Part shown: piece after piece, positions 52,121-60,747 of the stretch
Layout: each line of letters begins with the position of its first letter
Position numbering within the stretch: position 1 is the stretch's first letter
From: Collinsella aerofaciens
GTDB taxonomy: Bacteria; Actinomycetota; Coriobacteriia; Coriobacteriales; Coriobacteriaceae
DNA length: 64,000 nucleotides
Assembly: GCF_015561195.1 (NCBI RefSeq)
Contig: NZ_JADMSU010000002.1
Span: 1 to 64,000, forward strand
Direction of reading: 5' to 3'
Position numbers and translations under genes: made by a program
The notes under the pieces: generated by a model
Databases searched by the model: none
What the model was told of the DNA's origin: nothing
The model's input: the letters and a program-made list of their open reading frames with translations, nothing else

Positions 52121-52839
52121 TCACCACCTTCTTTGGCACTCGGCTCAGCGGTGGCCCCGGCAGCCATGTCAGCGTCAACCACAGTGGAAACGTCCTCCCC
52201 CTTAGTCCTAGCGACCGCCGGCGCCGGACCAACCTGGATATCCCCGCGCGCCCAATCGCCATCGAGCGCACGCGCCACCCAGTGATAGATGGGGATCGTA
52301 AAGAAGATCAGCGCGGCAAAGGGGCCGGCACCAAACAGGAACATCAGCAAAAAGAACAGCAGCCAGCACACGGCCCAATACGGGAACGACTGGAACGGGC
52401 CCTTCACCGGAGTCACGCTGGTCGCACCGGCACCCGTCACCTGAGCCGTCGCCGCATTAGCTGCCTGCGCGCTCCAGCTTGCCGCTTGCGCCGCCTTGGC
52501 GGCGGCATCACTCGCCTGCGTTGCCGCCTCGGTAGCACGTGCCGCCGCCTCATGGGTACGGGCGCGCTCCGCTGCCTCGGCCTCGCGCTGGCGGGCACGG
52601 TCCTCGTTCTCAAACTCGATATCGTCCTCGATCTCGTCGCTCGGATTGAGCAGCTCGTCCAGACTCACACCATAGAGCTTGGCAAGCGAGATCAGGTTCT
52701 CGGTATCGGGCGAGCTCTCCGCGCGCTCCCATTTACTGACCGCCTGGCGCGACAGCCCCAGCTTTCGTGCCAATCCTTCTTGGCTAAAGCCCTTGCTGCG
52801 GCGAAGATCAGCGAGCCGCTGCGCAGTTTCTACATTCAT
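52117..52839 (-). CDS. XRE-family regulator with C-terminal membrane segments
   Basis: A 240-residue protein. The N-terminal XRE helix-turn-helix is clear: LRRSKGFSQEGLARKLGLSRQAVSKWERAESSPD. A charged, alanine-rich helical stretch follows (EAAERARTHEAAARATEAA region), then about residues 155-205 contain two hydrophobic segments (WAVCWLLFFLLMFLFG, FAALIFFTIPIYHWV). This places DNA binding and membrane sensing in one chain. It is translationally coupled to the DUF4097 protein downstream, which could be its envelope partner. The start ATG at 52839 follows AGGAGG; the frame is open 57 codons further upstream without features. Confidence 0.85.
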   Translation of the reverse strand: MNVETAQRLADLRRSKGFSQEGLARKLGLSRQAVSKWERAESSPDTENLISLAKLYGVSLDELLNPSDEIEDDIEFENEDRARQREAEAAERARTHEAAARATEAATQASDAAAKAAQAASWSAQAANAATAQVTGAGATSVTPVKGPFQSFPYWAVCWLLFFLLMFLFGAGPFAALIFFTIPIYHWVARALDGDWARGDIQVGPAPAVARTKGEDVSTVVDADMAAGATAEPSAKEGGE

Positions 52840-52957
52840 GGTTCCTCCTATGTGATGCCAGCCGTGCCGCCGGACCGTTTTTGTTCTTAAGGCGCCTTGC
52901 ACAGTTAAAAATCTATCCGCCACCGCCAAAAGCATGCCACCTATTCTAGTGAGATTT

Positions 52958-52986
52958 TTGACAACCGGCGGTTGCGGGTGCATATG
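52958..52986 (+). promoter_or_regulatory. Putative promoter overlapping a 13-bp palindrome
   Basis: TTGACA at 52958-52963, a 17-base spacer, then CATATG. The palindrome CAACCG-G-CGGTTG at 52962-52974 overlaps the -35 end and spacer, the place for a repressor. It could drive the methyltransferase gene at 53107; the -10 match is poor. A binding protein is unknown, though the neighbouring XRE regulator is a candidate. Confidence 0.4.
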
Positions 52987-53106
52987 AGCTGCGGAAATGT
53001 GTCCAAACAAAGCAATGACCCGTAGCTTGGTTGTCCCCGTTGCGGCGTTAACGGTAGTATGGTCGTACTATTAATTCCGCACCGCCAATGGAGGGAGTTC
53101 CGCGCC

Positions 53107-53979
53107 GTGAACCGCGATTTCGCCTCATCGCTCATCCAGCTCAACAATACGTTCTATCGCGAGCACTCCGCCTCCTTTTCCGATACGCGCCAGGCCCCGT
53201 GGCCCGGCTGGGTGCGCACCATGGACATCGCGCTCGAACAGCTCGACGTCGCCACGATCGAGCACCCCGTCCGCGTGTTCGATCTCGCCTGCGGCAATAT
53301 GCGATTCGAGAACTTTGCCGCCGGCGGCGCACTTGCCGCCAAGGGCGTCGACGGCGCAAACCCCTCGGCAGATGCCAGCTGCCCCTTCGAGTTCTATGGC
53401 GTCGACTCGTGCCAAGACCTGGCCATCGATGCACATGGCCACGCCCTGCGCATTCCCAACCTGCACTTCCAGGAACTCGACGTGCTCGACGCCCTCATGA
53501 AGCTCAATCCCGCCGAGACGCCCGACGTGCTTTTCGACGCCCCGCTCGCCGATATCTCGGTCTGCTTTGGCTTTATGCACCACGTGCCGTCGTGCGAGTA
53601 CCGCGTACGCGTGCTCGACACCCTGGTGCGCCAGACGCGCCCGGGCGGCATCATCGCCATCAGCTTTTGGGAGTTTATGAATGACGAGCGCATGGCGCGC
53701 AAGGCCGTTCGCGCCGAAGCCCGCGCCGAGCTTACCCCGCCGTTTGAAGGTTACGATTCCGCGCAGTTTGAAGCCGGCGACCACCTCATTGGCTGGCAAA
53801 ACGACCGCCACGCCTACCGCTATTGCCATCACTTTGACGATCAGCAGATCACCGACCTGGTGCGCGGCGTCCGTACGTTCTACAAGAGCGGCGAGGTCCC
53901 CGTGCGCGAGCTTGAGCGCTTCCATGCCGACGGCCGTAGCGGCGAGCTCAACCGTTATGTGATTCTCAAGCGTCTGTAG
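53107..53979 (+). CDS. Class I SAM-dependent methyltransferase
   Basis: A 290-residue protein. A Rossmann methyltransferase fold is indicated by VRVFDLACGNMRFENF (glycine-rich SAM loop), EFYGVDSCQDLA, and ADISVCFGFMHHVPSCEYRVRVLDTLVRQTRPGGII. No substrate-specific motif is recognised. The start is set at GTG 53107, with GGAGGGAG upstream; the frame opens at 53059 with no better site. It is separated from trmB by about 118 bases on the same strand and may be cotranscribed, but no link of function is visible. Confidence 0.75.
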   Translation: MNRDFASSLIQLNNTFYREHSASFSDTRQAPWPGWVRTMDIALEQLDVATIEHPVRVFDLACGNMRFENFAAGGALAAKGVDGANPSADASCPFEFYGVDSCQDLAIDAHGHALRIPNLHFQELDVLDALMKLNPAETPDVLFDAPLADISVCFGFMHHVPSCEYRVRVLDTLVRQTRPGGIIAISFWEFMNDERMARKAVRAEARAELTPPFEGYDSAQFEAGDHLIGWQNDRHAYRYCHHFDDQQITDLVRGVRTFYKSGEVPVRELERFHADGRSGELNRYVILKRL

Positions 53980-54097
53980 GCACCGACGACGCGCCGCCGA
54001 GCCGCGCCGCATCTTTCGGGCAAACTATGCCCACCTTCTTCCAACGCATCGCCGAAACGCGCAGCCATGCGTTTCGCATTTATGACCAAGGAGCCTC

Positions 54098-54979
54098 ATG
54101 GGAGCCGTCCACGTTCGCACGCCTAAGAACTTTGTACTCGAGGAGCGCCTGGAGCGCTACGCCGATGCGATTGAGACGAACCCCGAGGCCTATGTCGGAG
54201 ATTGGCGCAAGGCCTGTGCGCCCGCAGGCAGCAAGCCTTTCGAACACCTTCACCTGGATCTTGGTTGTGGCAAGGGAACGTACCTTGTAGAGAGCGCGGC
54301 CCACGAGCCAAACACGCTCTTTATCGGCATGGACCAGGAGCCCATCTGCATTGCCTATGCCGCGCAGAAAATATGCGAGCAGAAACTGACCAACGCACTT
54401 GTCCTGCCCCGAGGCGCCGCATCGCTGCCGCAGCTATTTGCCGCAGGCGAGCTCGATGCCATCACCATCAACTTTCCCACGCCGCAGCCCAAGGCCAAGT
54501 ACGCCAAAAAGCGACTCGTCCATGTCGACCACCTAATGCTGTACCGCCCGCTCTTTGCAGCCGGCGCCACCGTCACGCTGCGCACCGACAGTAAGCCATT
54601 GCGCGACTACGCCTTGGGGCAGTTTGCTGCGGCCGGCTATGACACGCTTTGGGTAAGCGACGACGTCCGCCGCGACCATCCCGAGCACCCCGAGACCGAA
54701 TACGAGCGCCGCACGCGCGAGATGGGTGCAGCCGTCTATGGCATTTGCGCCACACCCGGCGCGCAGCCCAGCGATGAACAGCTCGCGGCGGGCCGCGCGC
54801 AGGAGCAAAGCCTTGCCTGCTACCTGCCCGAAAACCTCGATGAGCTCACCTATGTACCTCTGGGCATGGAGGAGGCCGTCGAGAACTTTAGAAACCGCGC
54901 CCGCAAAGGCAAGAAGCGCCTGCCGCAAGAATCCCAGGGGCCTCTGATGGTCGCGGCGTCGGTAAGCAAGCGCAAATAG
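54098..54979 (+). CDS. trmB: tRNA (guanine-N7)-methyltransferase, TrmB-like
   Basis: A 293-residue protein resembling TrmB, which makes m7G46 in tRNA variable loops. LHLDLGCGKGTYLVESA is the SAM-binding motif, followed by FIGMDQEPICIAYAA and ITINFPTPQPKAKYAKKRLVH, the TrmB substrate region, where the usual FPDPWPKxxHxKRR reads FPTPQPKAKYAKKR. That departure is worth noting. The C-terminal 60 residues extend beyond the usual length of about 220 and end basic (KGKKRLPQESQGP, SKRK). The ATG follows AAGGAG. Confidence is high for a tRNA m7G-type enzyme. Confidence 0.85.
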   Translation: MGAVHVRTPKNFVLEERLERYADAIETNPEAYVGDWRKACAPAGSKPFEHLHLDLGCGKGTYLVESAAHEPNTLFIGMDQEPICIAYAAQKICEQKLTNALVLPRGAASLPQLFAAGELDAITINFPTPQPKAKYAKKRLVHVDHLMLYRPLFAAGATVTLRTDSKPLRDYALGQFAAAGYDTLWVSDDVRRDHPEHPETEYERRTREMGAAVYGICATPGAQPSDEQLAAGRAQEQSLACYLPENLDELTYVPLGMEEAVENFRNRARKGKKRLPQESQGPLMVAASVSKRK

Positions 54980-55002
54980 GCGCCAGCAAACGACCCTCAA
55001 AA

Positions 55003-55126
55003 CCTAAGTGAGTAGACTTCTTGGCAATAGCCAAGCACAACCCGCATAACGAAAACTAAAACCGCAGGTAGAGCCCTTGCGCAAAAGCCGTGTGCTCGAG
55101 ATATCGCAAAAAGTCTACTCACTTAG
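55003..55126. repeat. Short element with 16-bp perfect terminal inverted repeats
   Basis: CTAAGTGAGTAGACTT at 55003-55018 and its exact reverse complement at 55111-55126. The 124-base interval also holds a CTTGGC-AATA-GCCAAG hairpin just inside the left end. No gene is inside. It has the size and shape of a non-autonomous palindromic (MITE-like) element and lies between trmB and the helicase gene; a structured leader is the alternative. Confidence 0.65.
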
Positions 55127-55247
55127 CTGGCAACTGCACCAAACGGCTGAGCAGAACGCCCATTTCCTGCATTTTCTTTCGCGCTGGCACCCCGCGCCGC
55201 CGCTACGCCATAATAGTTGGCGGACAATCGCGAGAGAAAGCAAACAC

Positions 55248-57929
55248 ATGGCACAGACCACGACAGATATCGCCGCCAGCACCGTCTCCGGCGCCGGAGC
55301 CGCCAGCTCATTCTCGGGCGGCACGGGAACCGAAGCCGAATTCGGCTCACTCGGTGCGCTCTCCCCCACCTGGTGGGAGCCCGAGGACGGCAGCGAGCCC
55401 GAACCGTGGCTCACGCCCGACCAGGCCTTCGAGCGCTTCTTTGAATGGACGAGCAATCGCGGTATTGAGCTGTGGGACCACCAGGAAGAGGCCCTCATGG
55501 ATCTAGCCGCCGGCGATCACGTCATTCTGGGCACGCCGACCGGATCGGGCAAGTCGCTTGTCGCGCTGGGCATGCTCTTTATGGGCATGGCACAGGGCAA
55601 ACGCTGCTATTACACGGCCCCCATCAAGGCTCTGGTCAGCGAGAAGTTTTTCGACCTTGTGCAGGTGCTCGGCCGCGATAACGTCGGTATGATCACCGGC
55701 GACACGCATATCAACACCAAGGCGCCCGTCATCTGCTGCACGGCAGAGATCCTCGCCAACGACGCACTACGCGAGGGCGAAGATGCCGATGTTGGCTGCG
55801 TCGCCATGGACGAGTTCCACTACTTTGCCGACCCCGATCGCGGTTGGGCCTGGCAGGTGCCGCTGCTCACCCTGCCTCACACGCAATTCATGCTCATGAG
55901 CGCCACGCTCGGCGATGTCACTGCCATCGCCGCCTCACTCGAGGAGCACACCGGCGCTGCTTGCGACTTGGTTGTCGACGCCCCGCGTCCTGTTCCGCTG
56001 AGCTACGACTATGTGACGACCTCCCTCGAGGGCACGGTCGAGCTCGCCATGCGCCGTGGCGAGGCCCCGCTCTACATCGTGCACTTTAGCCAGGATGCCG
56101 CACTTGCGACGGCACAGTCGCTCGCCAATTTTGGCATTGCCAGCAAGGAGCAGCGCGAGGCCATCAAGGAGGCGGCCAAGGGCACGAGCTTCTCGACGGC
56201 CTTCGGCAAAATCCTCAAGCGCTTGCTCGGATGCGGCGTCGGCGTGCACCATGCTGGCATGTTGCCGCGCTACCGCCTGCTGGTCGAGCGCTTGGCGCAG
56301 CAGGGCCTGCTACCCGTCATCTGCGGCACCGATACGCTCGGCGTCGGTATCAACGTGCCCATCCACACCGTGGTGCTCACCGCGCTCACCAAGTTCGATG
56401 GCTACAAGATGCGTCGCCTACGCGCCCGCGAGTTCCACCAGATTGCCGGCCGCGCCGGCCGCTCGGGCTTCGATACCGAGGGCATGGTGATTGCCGAAGC
56501 ACCCGAGCACGAGATCGAGAATGCCAAGCTTATGGCCAAGGCGGGCGACGACCCCAAAAAGCTCCGTAAGATTAAAAAGAAAAAGGCCCCCGAGGGCTTT
56601 GTCTCCTGGAACAAGCAAACCTTTGAACGCCTGATCGAGACGCAGCCCGAGACGCTCAAGCCGCGCCTGCGCATCACGCACTCTATGGTAATTAGCGTGG
56701 TCGAGCAGGGCGGTAACGCCCGCGCCCGCGTGCACGACCTTATCGAGACAAGCCTGCAGACCCCCGAGGAAAAGGCCAAGCTTGAGGTTCGCGCCGACGA
56801 AATCTTCGCCACGCTTATCGATTCCGGCGTCGTCGTGCGTACCGAAGTGCCGCCCGCGCCGGATGCCCCGGCCGACGCCGCACCGGACATCGACTATGCG
56901 CTGACGGTCGATCTGCCCGAGGACTTCGCACTCGACCAGCCGCTCTCGCCGTTTTTGCTTGCCGCGCTGGAGTTGCTCGATCCCGAGAGCGAGACCTATA
57001 CCATGGATCTAATCTCAATGGTCGAGGCAACGCTCGAGGATCCCAAGCAGGTGCTGCGCGCACAGGAGCGCGCCGCACGCGATCGCGCTATGGCCGAGAT
57101 GAAGGCCGACGACATCGAGTATGAGGAGCGTCTGGAGCGTATTCAGGACGTCACGTACGAAAAACCGCTCGAGGATTTGCTCGACGCCGCCTTTGACAAG
57201 TACTGCCAGGAAGTACCCTGGGCCAACGACTACCAGCTCTCGCCCAAGAGTGTCCTGCGCGACATGCTGGAAAGCGCGAGTGACTTTAAGGGCTATATCC
57301 AAAAGCTCGGCATCGCCCGCTCCGAGGGCATTCTGCTGCGCTACCTAGCCGAGGCCTACCGTTCCCTCGATCGCACCGTGCCCATTGAGAAGCGCGATGA
57401 GCGCTTGCGTGACATCATTTCGTGGCTCGGCTTTGTGGTGCGCTCGGTCGACTCGAGCTTGGTGGACGAGTGGGAGAACGCCGGCAACCCGGCAGCCCTC
57501 GACGCCGCGCCGCCGCAGGGCATCGACGAGGTCGTGGCGGATCGCCGCGGCTGCACGCTGCTGGTGCGCAACGCGCTCTTCCGCCGCGTGACCCTTGCCG
57601 CCCGCGAGCACGTGCGCGACCTGGGCGAGCTCGACGACGACTGGGGCATGAGCGAAATCCGTTGGCAAAAAGCGCTCGATGCCTATCATGAGCAGCACGA
57701 GGAGATTCTTACCAACGGCGACGCGCGCTCCTCTGCTATGTTCTCGATCGACGAGAGCGACGAGAAGGCCGACCACCTATGGCATGTGCACCAGGTCTTT
57801 GCCGACGAGGACGGCGACCACGACTTTGGCATCATGGGCGATGTCGATCTGGACGCCACGCAAGACGGCGGCGAGGTCGTCTTCAAAAACTACCGCGTCG
57901 GCTTTATCGAGGACTTGCTCGAGGACTAG
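55248..57929 (+). CDS. DEAD/DEAH-type helicase with DUF3516 C-terminal domain
   Basis: An 893-residue superfamily 2 helicase. Walker A is GTPTGSGKSLVA, the DExH box is DEFHYFADPDRGW, then MSATLGD, VICGTDTLGVGINVP and HQIAGRAGRSG. The long C-terminal half (VSWNKQTFERLIETQPETL onwards) matches DUF3516 proteins, a Ski2-like helicase group common in Actinobacteria and of unknown substrate. The N-terminal 60 residues are low-complexity. The frame is open 57 codons upstream through the inverted-repeat element, but the ATG at 55248 is more plausible even though its ribosome site (GAGAGAAAG) is weak. A strong terminator follows. Confidence 0.88.
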   Translation: MAQTTTDIAASTVSGAGAASSFSGGTGTEAEFGSLGALSPTWWEPEDGSEPEPWLTPDQAFERFFEWTSNRGIELWDHQEEALMDLAAGDHVILGTPTGSGKSLVALGMLFMGMAQGKRCYYTAPIKALVSEKFFDLVQVLGRDNVGMITGDTHINTKAPVICCTAEILANDALREGEDADVGCVAMDEFHYFADPDRGWAWQVPLLTLPHTQFMLMSATLGDVTAIAASLEEHTGAACDLVVDAPRPVPLSYDYVTTSLEGTVELAMRRGEAPLYIVHFSQDAALATAQSLANFGIASKEQREAIKEAAKGTSFSTAFGKILKRLLGCGVGVHHAGMLPRYRLLVERLAQQGLLPVICGTDTLGVGINVPIHTVVLTALTKFDGYKMRRLRAREFHQIAGRAGRSGFDTEGMVIAEAPEHEIENAKLMAKAGDDPKKLRKIKKKKAPEGFVSWNKQTFERLIETQPETLKPRLRITHSMVISVVEQGGNARARVHDLIETSLQTPEEKAKLEVRADEIFATLIDSGVVVRTEVPPAPDAPADAAPDIDYALTVDLPEDFALDQPLSPFLLAALELLDPESETYTMDLISMVEATLEDPKQVLRAQERAARDRAMAEMKADDIEYEERLERIQDVTYEKPLEDLLDAAFDKYCQEVPWANDYQLSPKSVLRDMLESASDFKGYIQKLGIARSEGILLRYLAEAYRSLDRTVPIEKRDERLRDIISWLGFVVRSVDSSLVDEWENAGNPAALDAAPPQGIDEVVADRRGCTLLVRNALFRRVTLAAREHVRDLGELDDDWGMSEIRWQKALDAYHEQHEEILTNGDARSSAMFSIDESDEKADHLWHVHQVFADEDGDHDFGIMGDVDLDATQDGGEVVFKNYRVGFIEDLLED

Positions 57930-57952
57930 CCGAACATATTGAAGCGAAACGA

Positions 57953-57991
57953 AGCGGGGCCGCTGGCAACATCGCCGGCGGCCCCGCTTTT
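57953..57991 (+). terminator. Terminator shared by the helicase and DUF2130 genes
   Basis: AGCGGGGCCGC and GCGGCCCCGCT form a hairpin followed by TTT. It is symmetrical and lies between two convergent genes, so it may act for both. Confidence 0.85.
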
Positions 57992-58008
57992 ACACGATCT
58001 GCTATGCC

Positions 58009-59766
58009 CTACTCGGCATCCTCGACCTCATACGAATCTGCCTCGGCCGGATCATCGTTTGTCTCTGGCGCGGCCTCGCGCGCCTCGTCAAACGCGGCCT
58101 TCATGGTTTTGTTGCCCCATGTGAGCTTGCGAATGGTAAGCTCATCAGCTTTGTTGTGGGCCAGGCGCAGGTTCTCGGTGCTGCGGCGCAGGTCGTCCTT
58201 GGTCTTCTCGAGCTGCTTGATGGCGGCATCGATTTCCTTGATCGCCGACTCGAATTGCTTACTCGCCAGGTTGTAGTTACGCGAGAAGCCATCCTTAAAC
58301 TTTTCCATCTTGGCTTCGAAGTTCGTAACATCGATATTCTGCTGCTTGTACTCCGCCAACTCCTGCTTATAGCGAAGCGAACCCATGGCGGCGTTGCGAA
58401 GGAGCGTAATCATGGGAATGAAGAACTGCGGGCGGATCACGTACATCTTCTCATAACGGTAACTCACGTCGACGATACCCGCGTTATAGAGGTCACTCTC
58501 GGGCTCCAGCAGGGTGCAGAGCACCGCATACTCGCAGCCTTTCTGGCGACGATCGTGATCGAGTTTCTTAAAGAAATCCTCGTTCTTGTGTTTGGTCGCG
58601 GTCTCGTCGTTCTCGTTTTTCATCTCGAACATGATCGAAATGATCTCGTTGCCGCTCTCGTCACACTCGCGGAAGATAAAGTCGCCCTTGGTACCCTCGG
58701 ATGCATCGTTATCCTTCTCGAAATACGCGTTGGGAAACGCCGTCATGCGCAGGCGGTTAAACTCGGTCTCGCAGTGCTGCTCGAGCGACTCGCCCACCAT
58801 CTTGGTGGACAGGCGGACCTTCATGTCCTTAAGGCGCTCAATCTCTTCATCCTTGTAGCGAATCAGGTCATCGCTCGCGCGCTTGGCCTGCGCAAGCTCG
58901 AGCTCGTGTGCCGCCTTGGCTTGCTCCTCGCGAGAATCGCGCACCGCCAGCTCGCTCGTCAGTTTGGCACGTGCCTCATCGCGCTCTCGCTCCGCCGCGG
59001 CAACCGCCTCTGACAGGTTCATTTTTGCCATCAGTTCCTGCTCGCGCAGCTGGGCACGCAGGCCCTCGGCCTCTTGCTCGGACTGAGCCTTTGCGGCGGA
59101 AAACTTCTCTTGCACCTTCGCGCGATAGTCAGTAAGCGCGCGCTCGGCCTCGCTGCGAGCGGCATCGAGCTCACGCTGCGACTCTGCCGCGGCAGCGGCA
59201 AGCGCCATCTCCTGGGCCTTGTCCGCCGCGGCGATCCTGGCCTGCAGCTCGGCAATCTGAGCGTCGCGCGCGGACAGGTCGTTTTGAGCAGCATTGCGTG
59301 CCGCCGCCTCGGCAAGCCTGGCTTCATCATCTTTGCGCTCCAACTGCGCACGTAAATTGTCGATCTCGCGCTGAAGCTCGGCATTCTCCTTTTGAGCATC
59401 GGAACGGGCCTCAACCGCCGCGCGCTGACTTGCGCTCTCGCGCTCTGCGGCAGCGCCTTCGAGCTTGGCGCGCAGCTCGGCAAGCTCAGCGTCGCGCTTG
59501 GCAACCTCTTGTGCCAGCTGCTGAGCTGCAGCGTTCTTCTGCTCGACAAGCTGAGCGTCGCGCTGAGACTCTGCCTTTTGCAAGGCAGCCGTCGAGCGCG
59601 AGCGCTCAAGCTCCAGCGCCTGCTCGCCCTCGCGCTGGACCGCCTTCACACGCTCGTCCAGGTCGCGCGAGAACTCGGCGTCGCGCACCTGCTTGACGAT
59701 ATCCGCATAACCGGACGCATCGACCTTAAAAACTTCGCCGCAATGCGGGCACTTGATCTCGTTCAT
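58009..59766 (-). CDS. DUF2130 protein: zinc ribbon, coiled coil and predicted nuclease-fold domain
   Basis: A 585-residue protein. It starts with KCPHCGEVFKV, half of a zinc ribbon, then about 300 residues of Ala/Glu/Arg-rich heptads forming a long coiled coil (roughly 25-330). The C-terminal domain carries NAYFEKDNDASEGTKGDFIF and IISIMFEMKNENDET, where D...E-x-K fits the PD-(D/E)XK nuclease pattern, and QKGCEYAVLCTLL. That is the DUF2130 arrangement, sometimes compared with restriction-type or recombination proteins. No neighbouring methylase exists. Its substrate is unknown. No insertion or frameshift is seen. Confidence 0.85.
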   Translation of the reverse strand: MNEIKCPHCGEVFKVDASGYADIVKQVRDAEFSRDLDERVKAVQREGEQALELERSRSTAALQKAESQRDAQLVEQKNAAAQQLAQEVAKRDAELAELRAKLEGAAAERESASQRAAVEARSDAQKENAELQREIDNLRAQLERKDDEARLAEAAARNAAQNDLSARDAQIAELQARIAAADKAQEMALAAAAAESQRELDAARSEAERALTDYRAKVQEKFSAAKAQSEQEAEGLRAQLREQELMAKMNLSEAVAAAERERDEARAKLTSELAVRDSREEQAKAAHELELAQAKRASDDLIRYKDEEIERLKDMKVRLSTKMVGESLEQHCETEFNRLRMTAFPNAYFEKDNDASEGTKGDFIFRECDESGNEIISIMFEMKNENDETATKHKNEDFFKKLDHDRRQKGCEYAVLCTLLEPESDLYNAGIVDVSYRYEKMYVIRPQFFIPMITLLRNAAMGSLRYKQELAEYKQQNIDVTNFEAKMEKFKDGFSRNYNLASKQFESAIKEIDAAIKQLEKTKDDLRRSTENLRLAHNKADELTIRKLTWGNKTMKAAFDEAREAAPETNDDPAEADSYEVEDAE

Positions 59767-59824
59767 GGCAGCTCCTCGATGGACGCAAATTACAACCGCC
59801 TACACTCTACCGCGCCACGCGGAC

Positions 59825-59859
59825 AAAAAAGGCGCCGCCGCCATAATGGCAACGGCGCC
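59825..59859 (-). terminator. Terminator after the ydjC-type gene
   Basis: On the minus strand GGCGCCG, a 15-base loop, CGGCGCC, then TTTTTT. Confidence 0.9.
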
Positions 59860-59905
59860 AGATCCACCGCGAGGGTGCCTATCCCCTTTGTGGTGGCTTG
59901 GGTCC

Positions 59906-60670
59906 TTACAGGTCGCGGTAGTCGATCAGGCGAAGATCAGGTTGAGACTCAAGCCAAGCGCGAAGCTCAGGATCGATCAGCGCATCGACTTCCTTGGTGC
60001 GATCGGTCGTAAGCGAGCTGTTCTCCAAGATAAAACGATCGAGATAGCCCGGATGGCACACAAAGACGACCGTCTCGCCGTCCGCCATCTCGCGAACCGT
60101 CCGCATAATCGAGTCCTTGGGTTCGTAGCCCGGCTCCATCGAGTGCATCACCATGCGCAGGTCGGTGGCACCGCATCGCACAACCGCTGCGGGGTCGAAG
60201 CTCGCCTTCTGTTCCTTAAGGCCCAGTTCCTGAGCAACCGCCGAGATCGCTCGGTTAAGGTTTTTGCTCATGACGGCATGGGCCTCAAAGTAATCGGGTT
60301 CGCGGCCCACGATCTCGACAAAGCGGTCATGCTGCGCGCGAATCTCGATGCAGGCCTCGTCGAAGTCTATCAACTCCTCGCCGCGCTTAAAATGCTCGCG
60401 GAAGGTACGGCTGCTATGGAACTCACCATTCTCGTTGAGCATGCTCGGAATGAGCGCCGGGTCGGCACACGGCTTGCCCAGGCACACGTTGGTATGCTGG
60501 CCCACCGCAATGCCGGCGTCCGCCACGAGCGACCAGCCGCGCTCGGCCTCGGGCATATTGGGCATCAAGCCCGCCGAGCGCACCAGACCCTCATTGATGC
60601 TGCGGGCAATCCCCAGGTTAACGGCATACGAATAACCGATATCGTCGGCACGAATGAGCAATTGCTTCAT
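59906..60670 (-). CDS. YdjC/ChbG family carbohydrate deacetylase
   Basis: A 254-residue protein of the YdjC/ChbG deacetylase family, which removes acetyl groups from chitooligosaccharides such as N,N'-diacetylchitobiose. Metal-ligand candidates are Asp in LLIRADDIGYS near the start, His in GQHTNVCLG and His in FEAHAVMSK; VCHPGYLDRF is also conserved. The ATG at 60670 follows GGGGGT, the usual start for the family. It comes after the PTS gene on the same strand, so it probably deacetylates the imported sugar phosphate or sugar. This linkage suggests an N-acetylated disaccharide substrate. Confidence 0.88.
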   Translation of the reverse strand: MKQLLIRADDIGYSYAVNLGIARSINEGLVRSAGLMPNMPEAERGWSLVADAGIAVGQHTNVCLGKPCADPALIPSMLNENGEFHSSRTFREHFKRGEELIDFDEACIEIRAQHDRFVEIVGREPDYFEAHAVMSKNLNRAISAVAQELGLKEQKASFDPAAVVRCGATDLRMVMHSMEPGYEPKDSIMRTVREMADGETVVFVCHPGYLDRFILENSSLTTDRTKEVDALIDPELRAWLESQPDLRLIDYRDL

Positions 60671-60691
60671 ATTGACCCCCATCTACGGAAA

Positions 60692-60720
60692 GGGGCACTT
60701 GAAGCGTAGCCAAGTGCCCC
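60692..60720. repeat. Hairpin between the PTS and deacetylase genes
   Basis: GGGGCACTTG, nine bases, CAAGTGCCCC. No T run. It lies between the PTS stop and the deacetylase start and could attenuate or stabilise the transcript. Confidence 0.65.
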
Positions 60721-60747
60721 AGATAATTGTCCTACCAAACGGATGCT

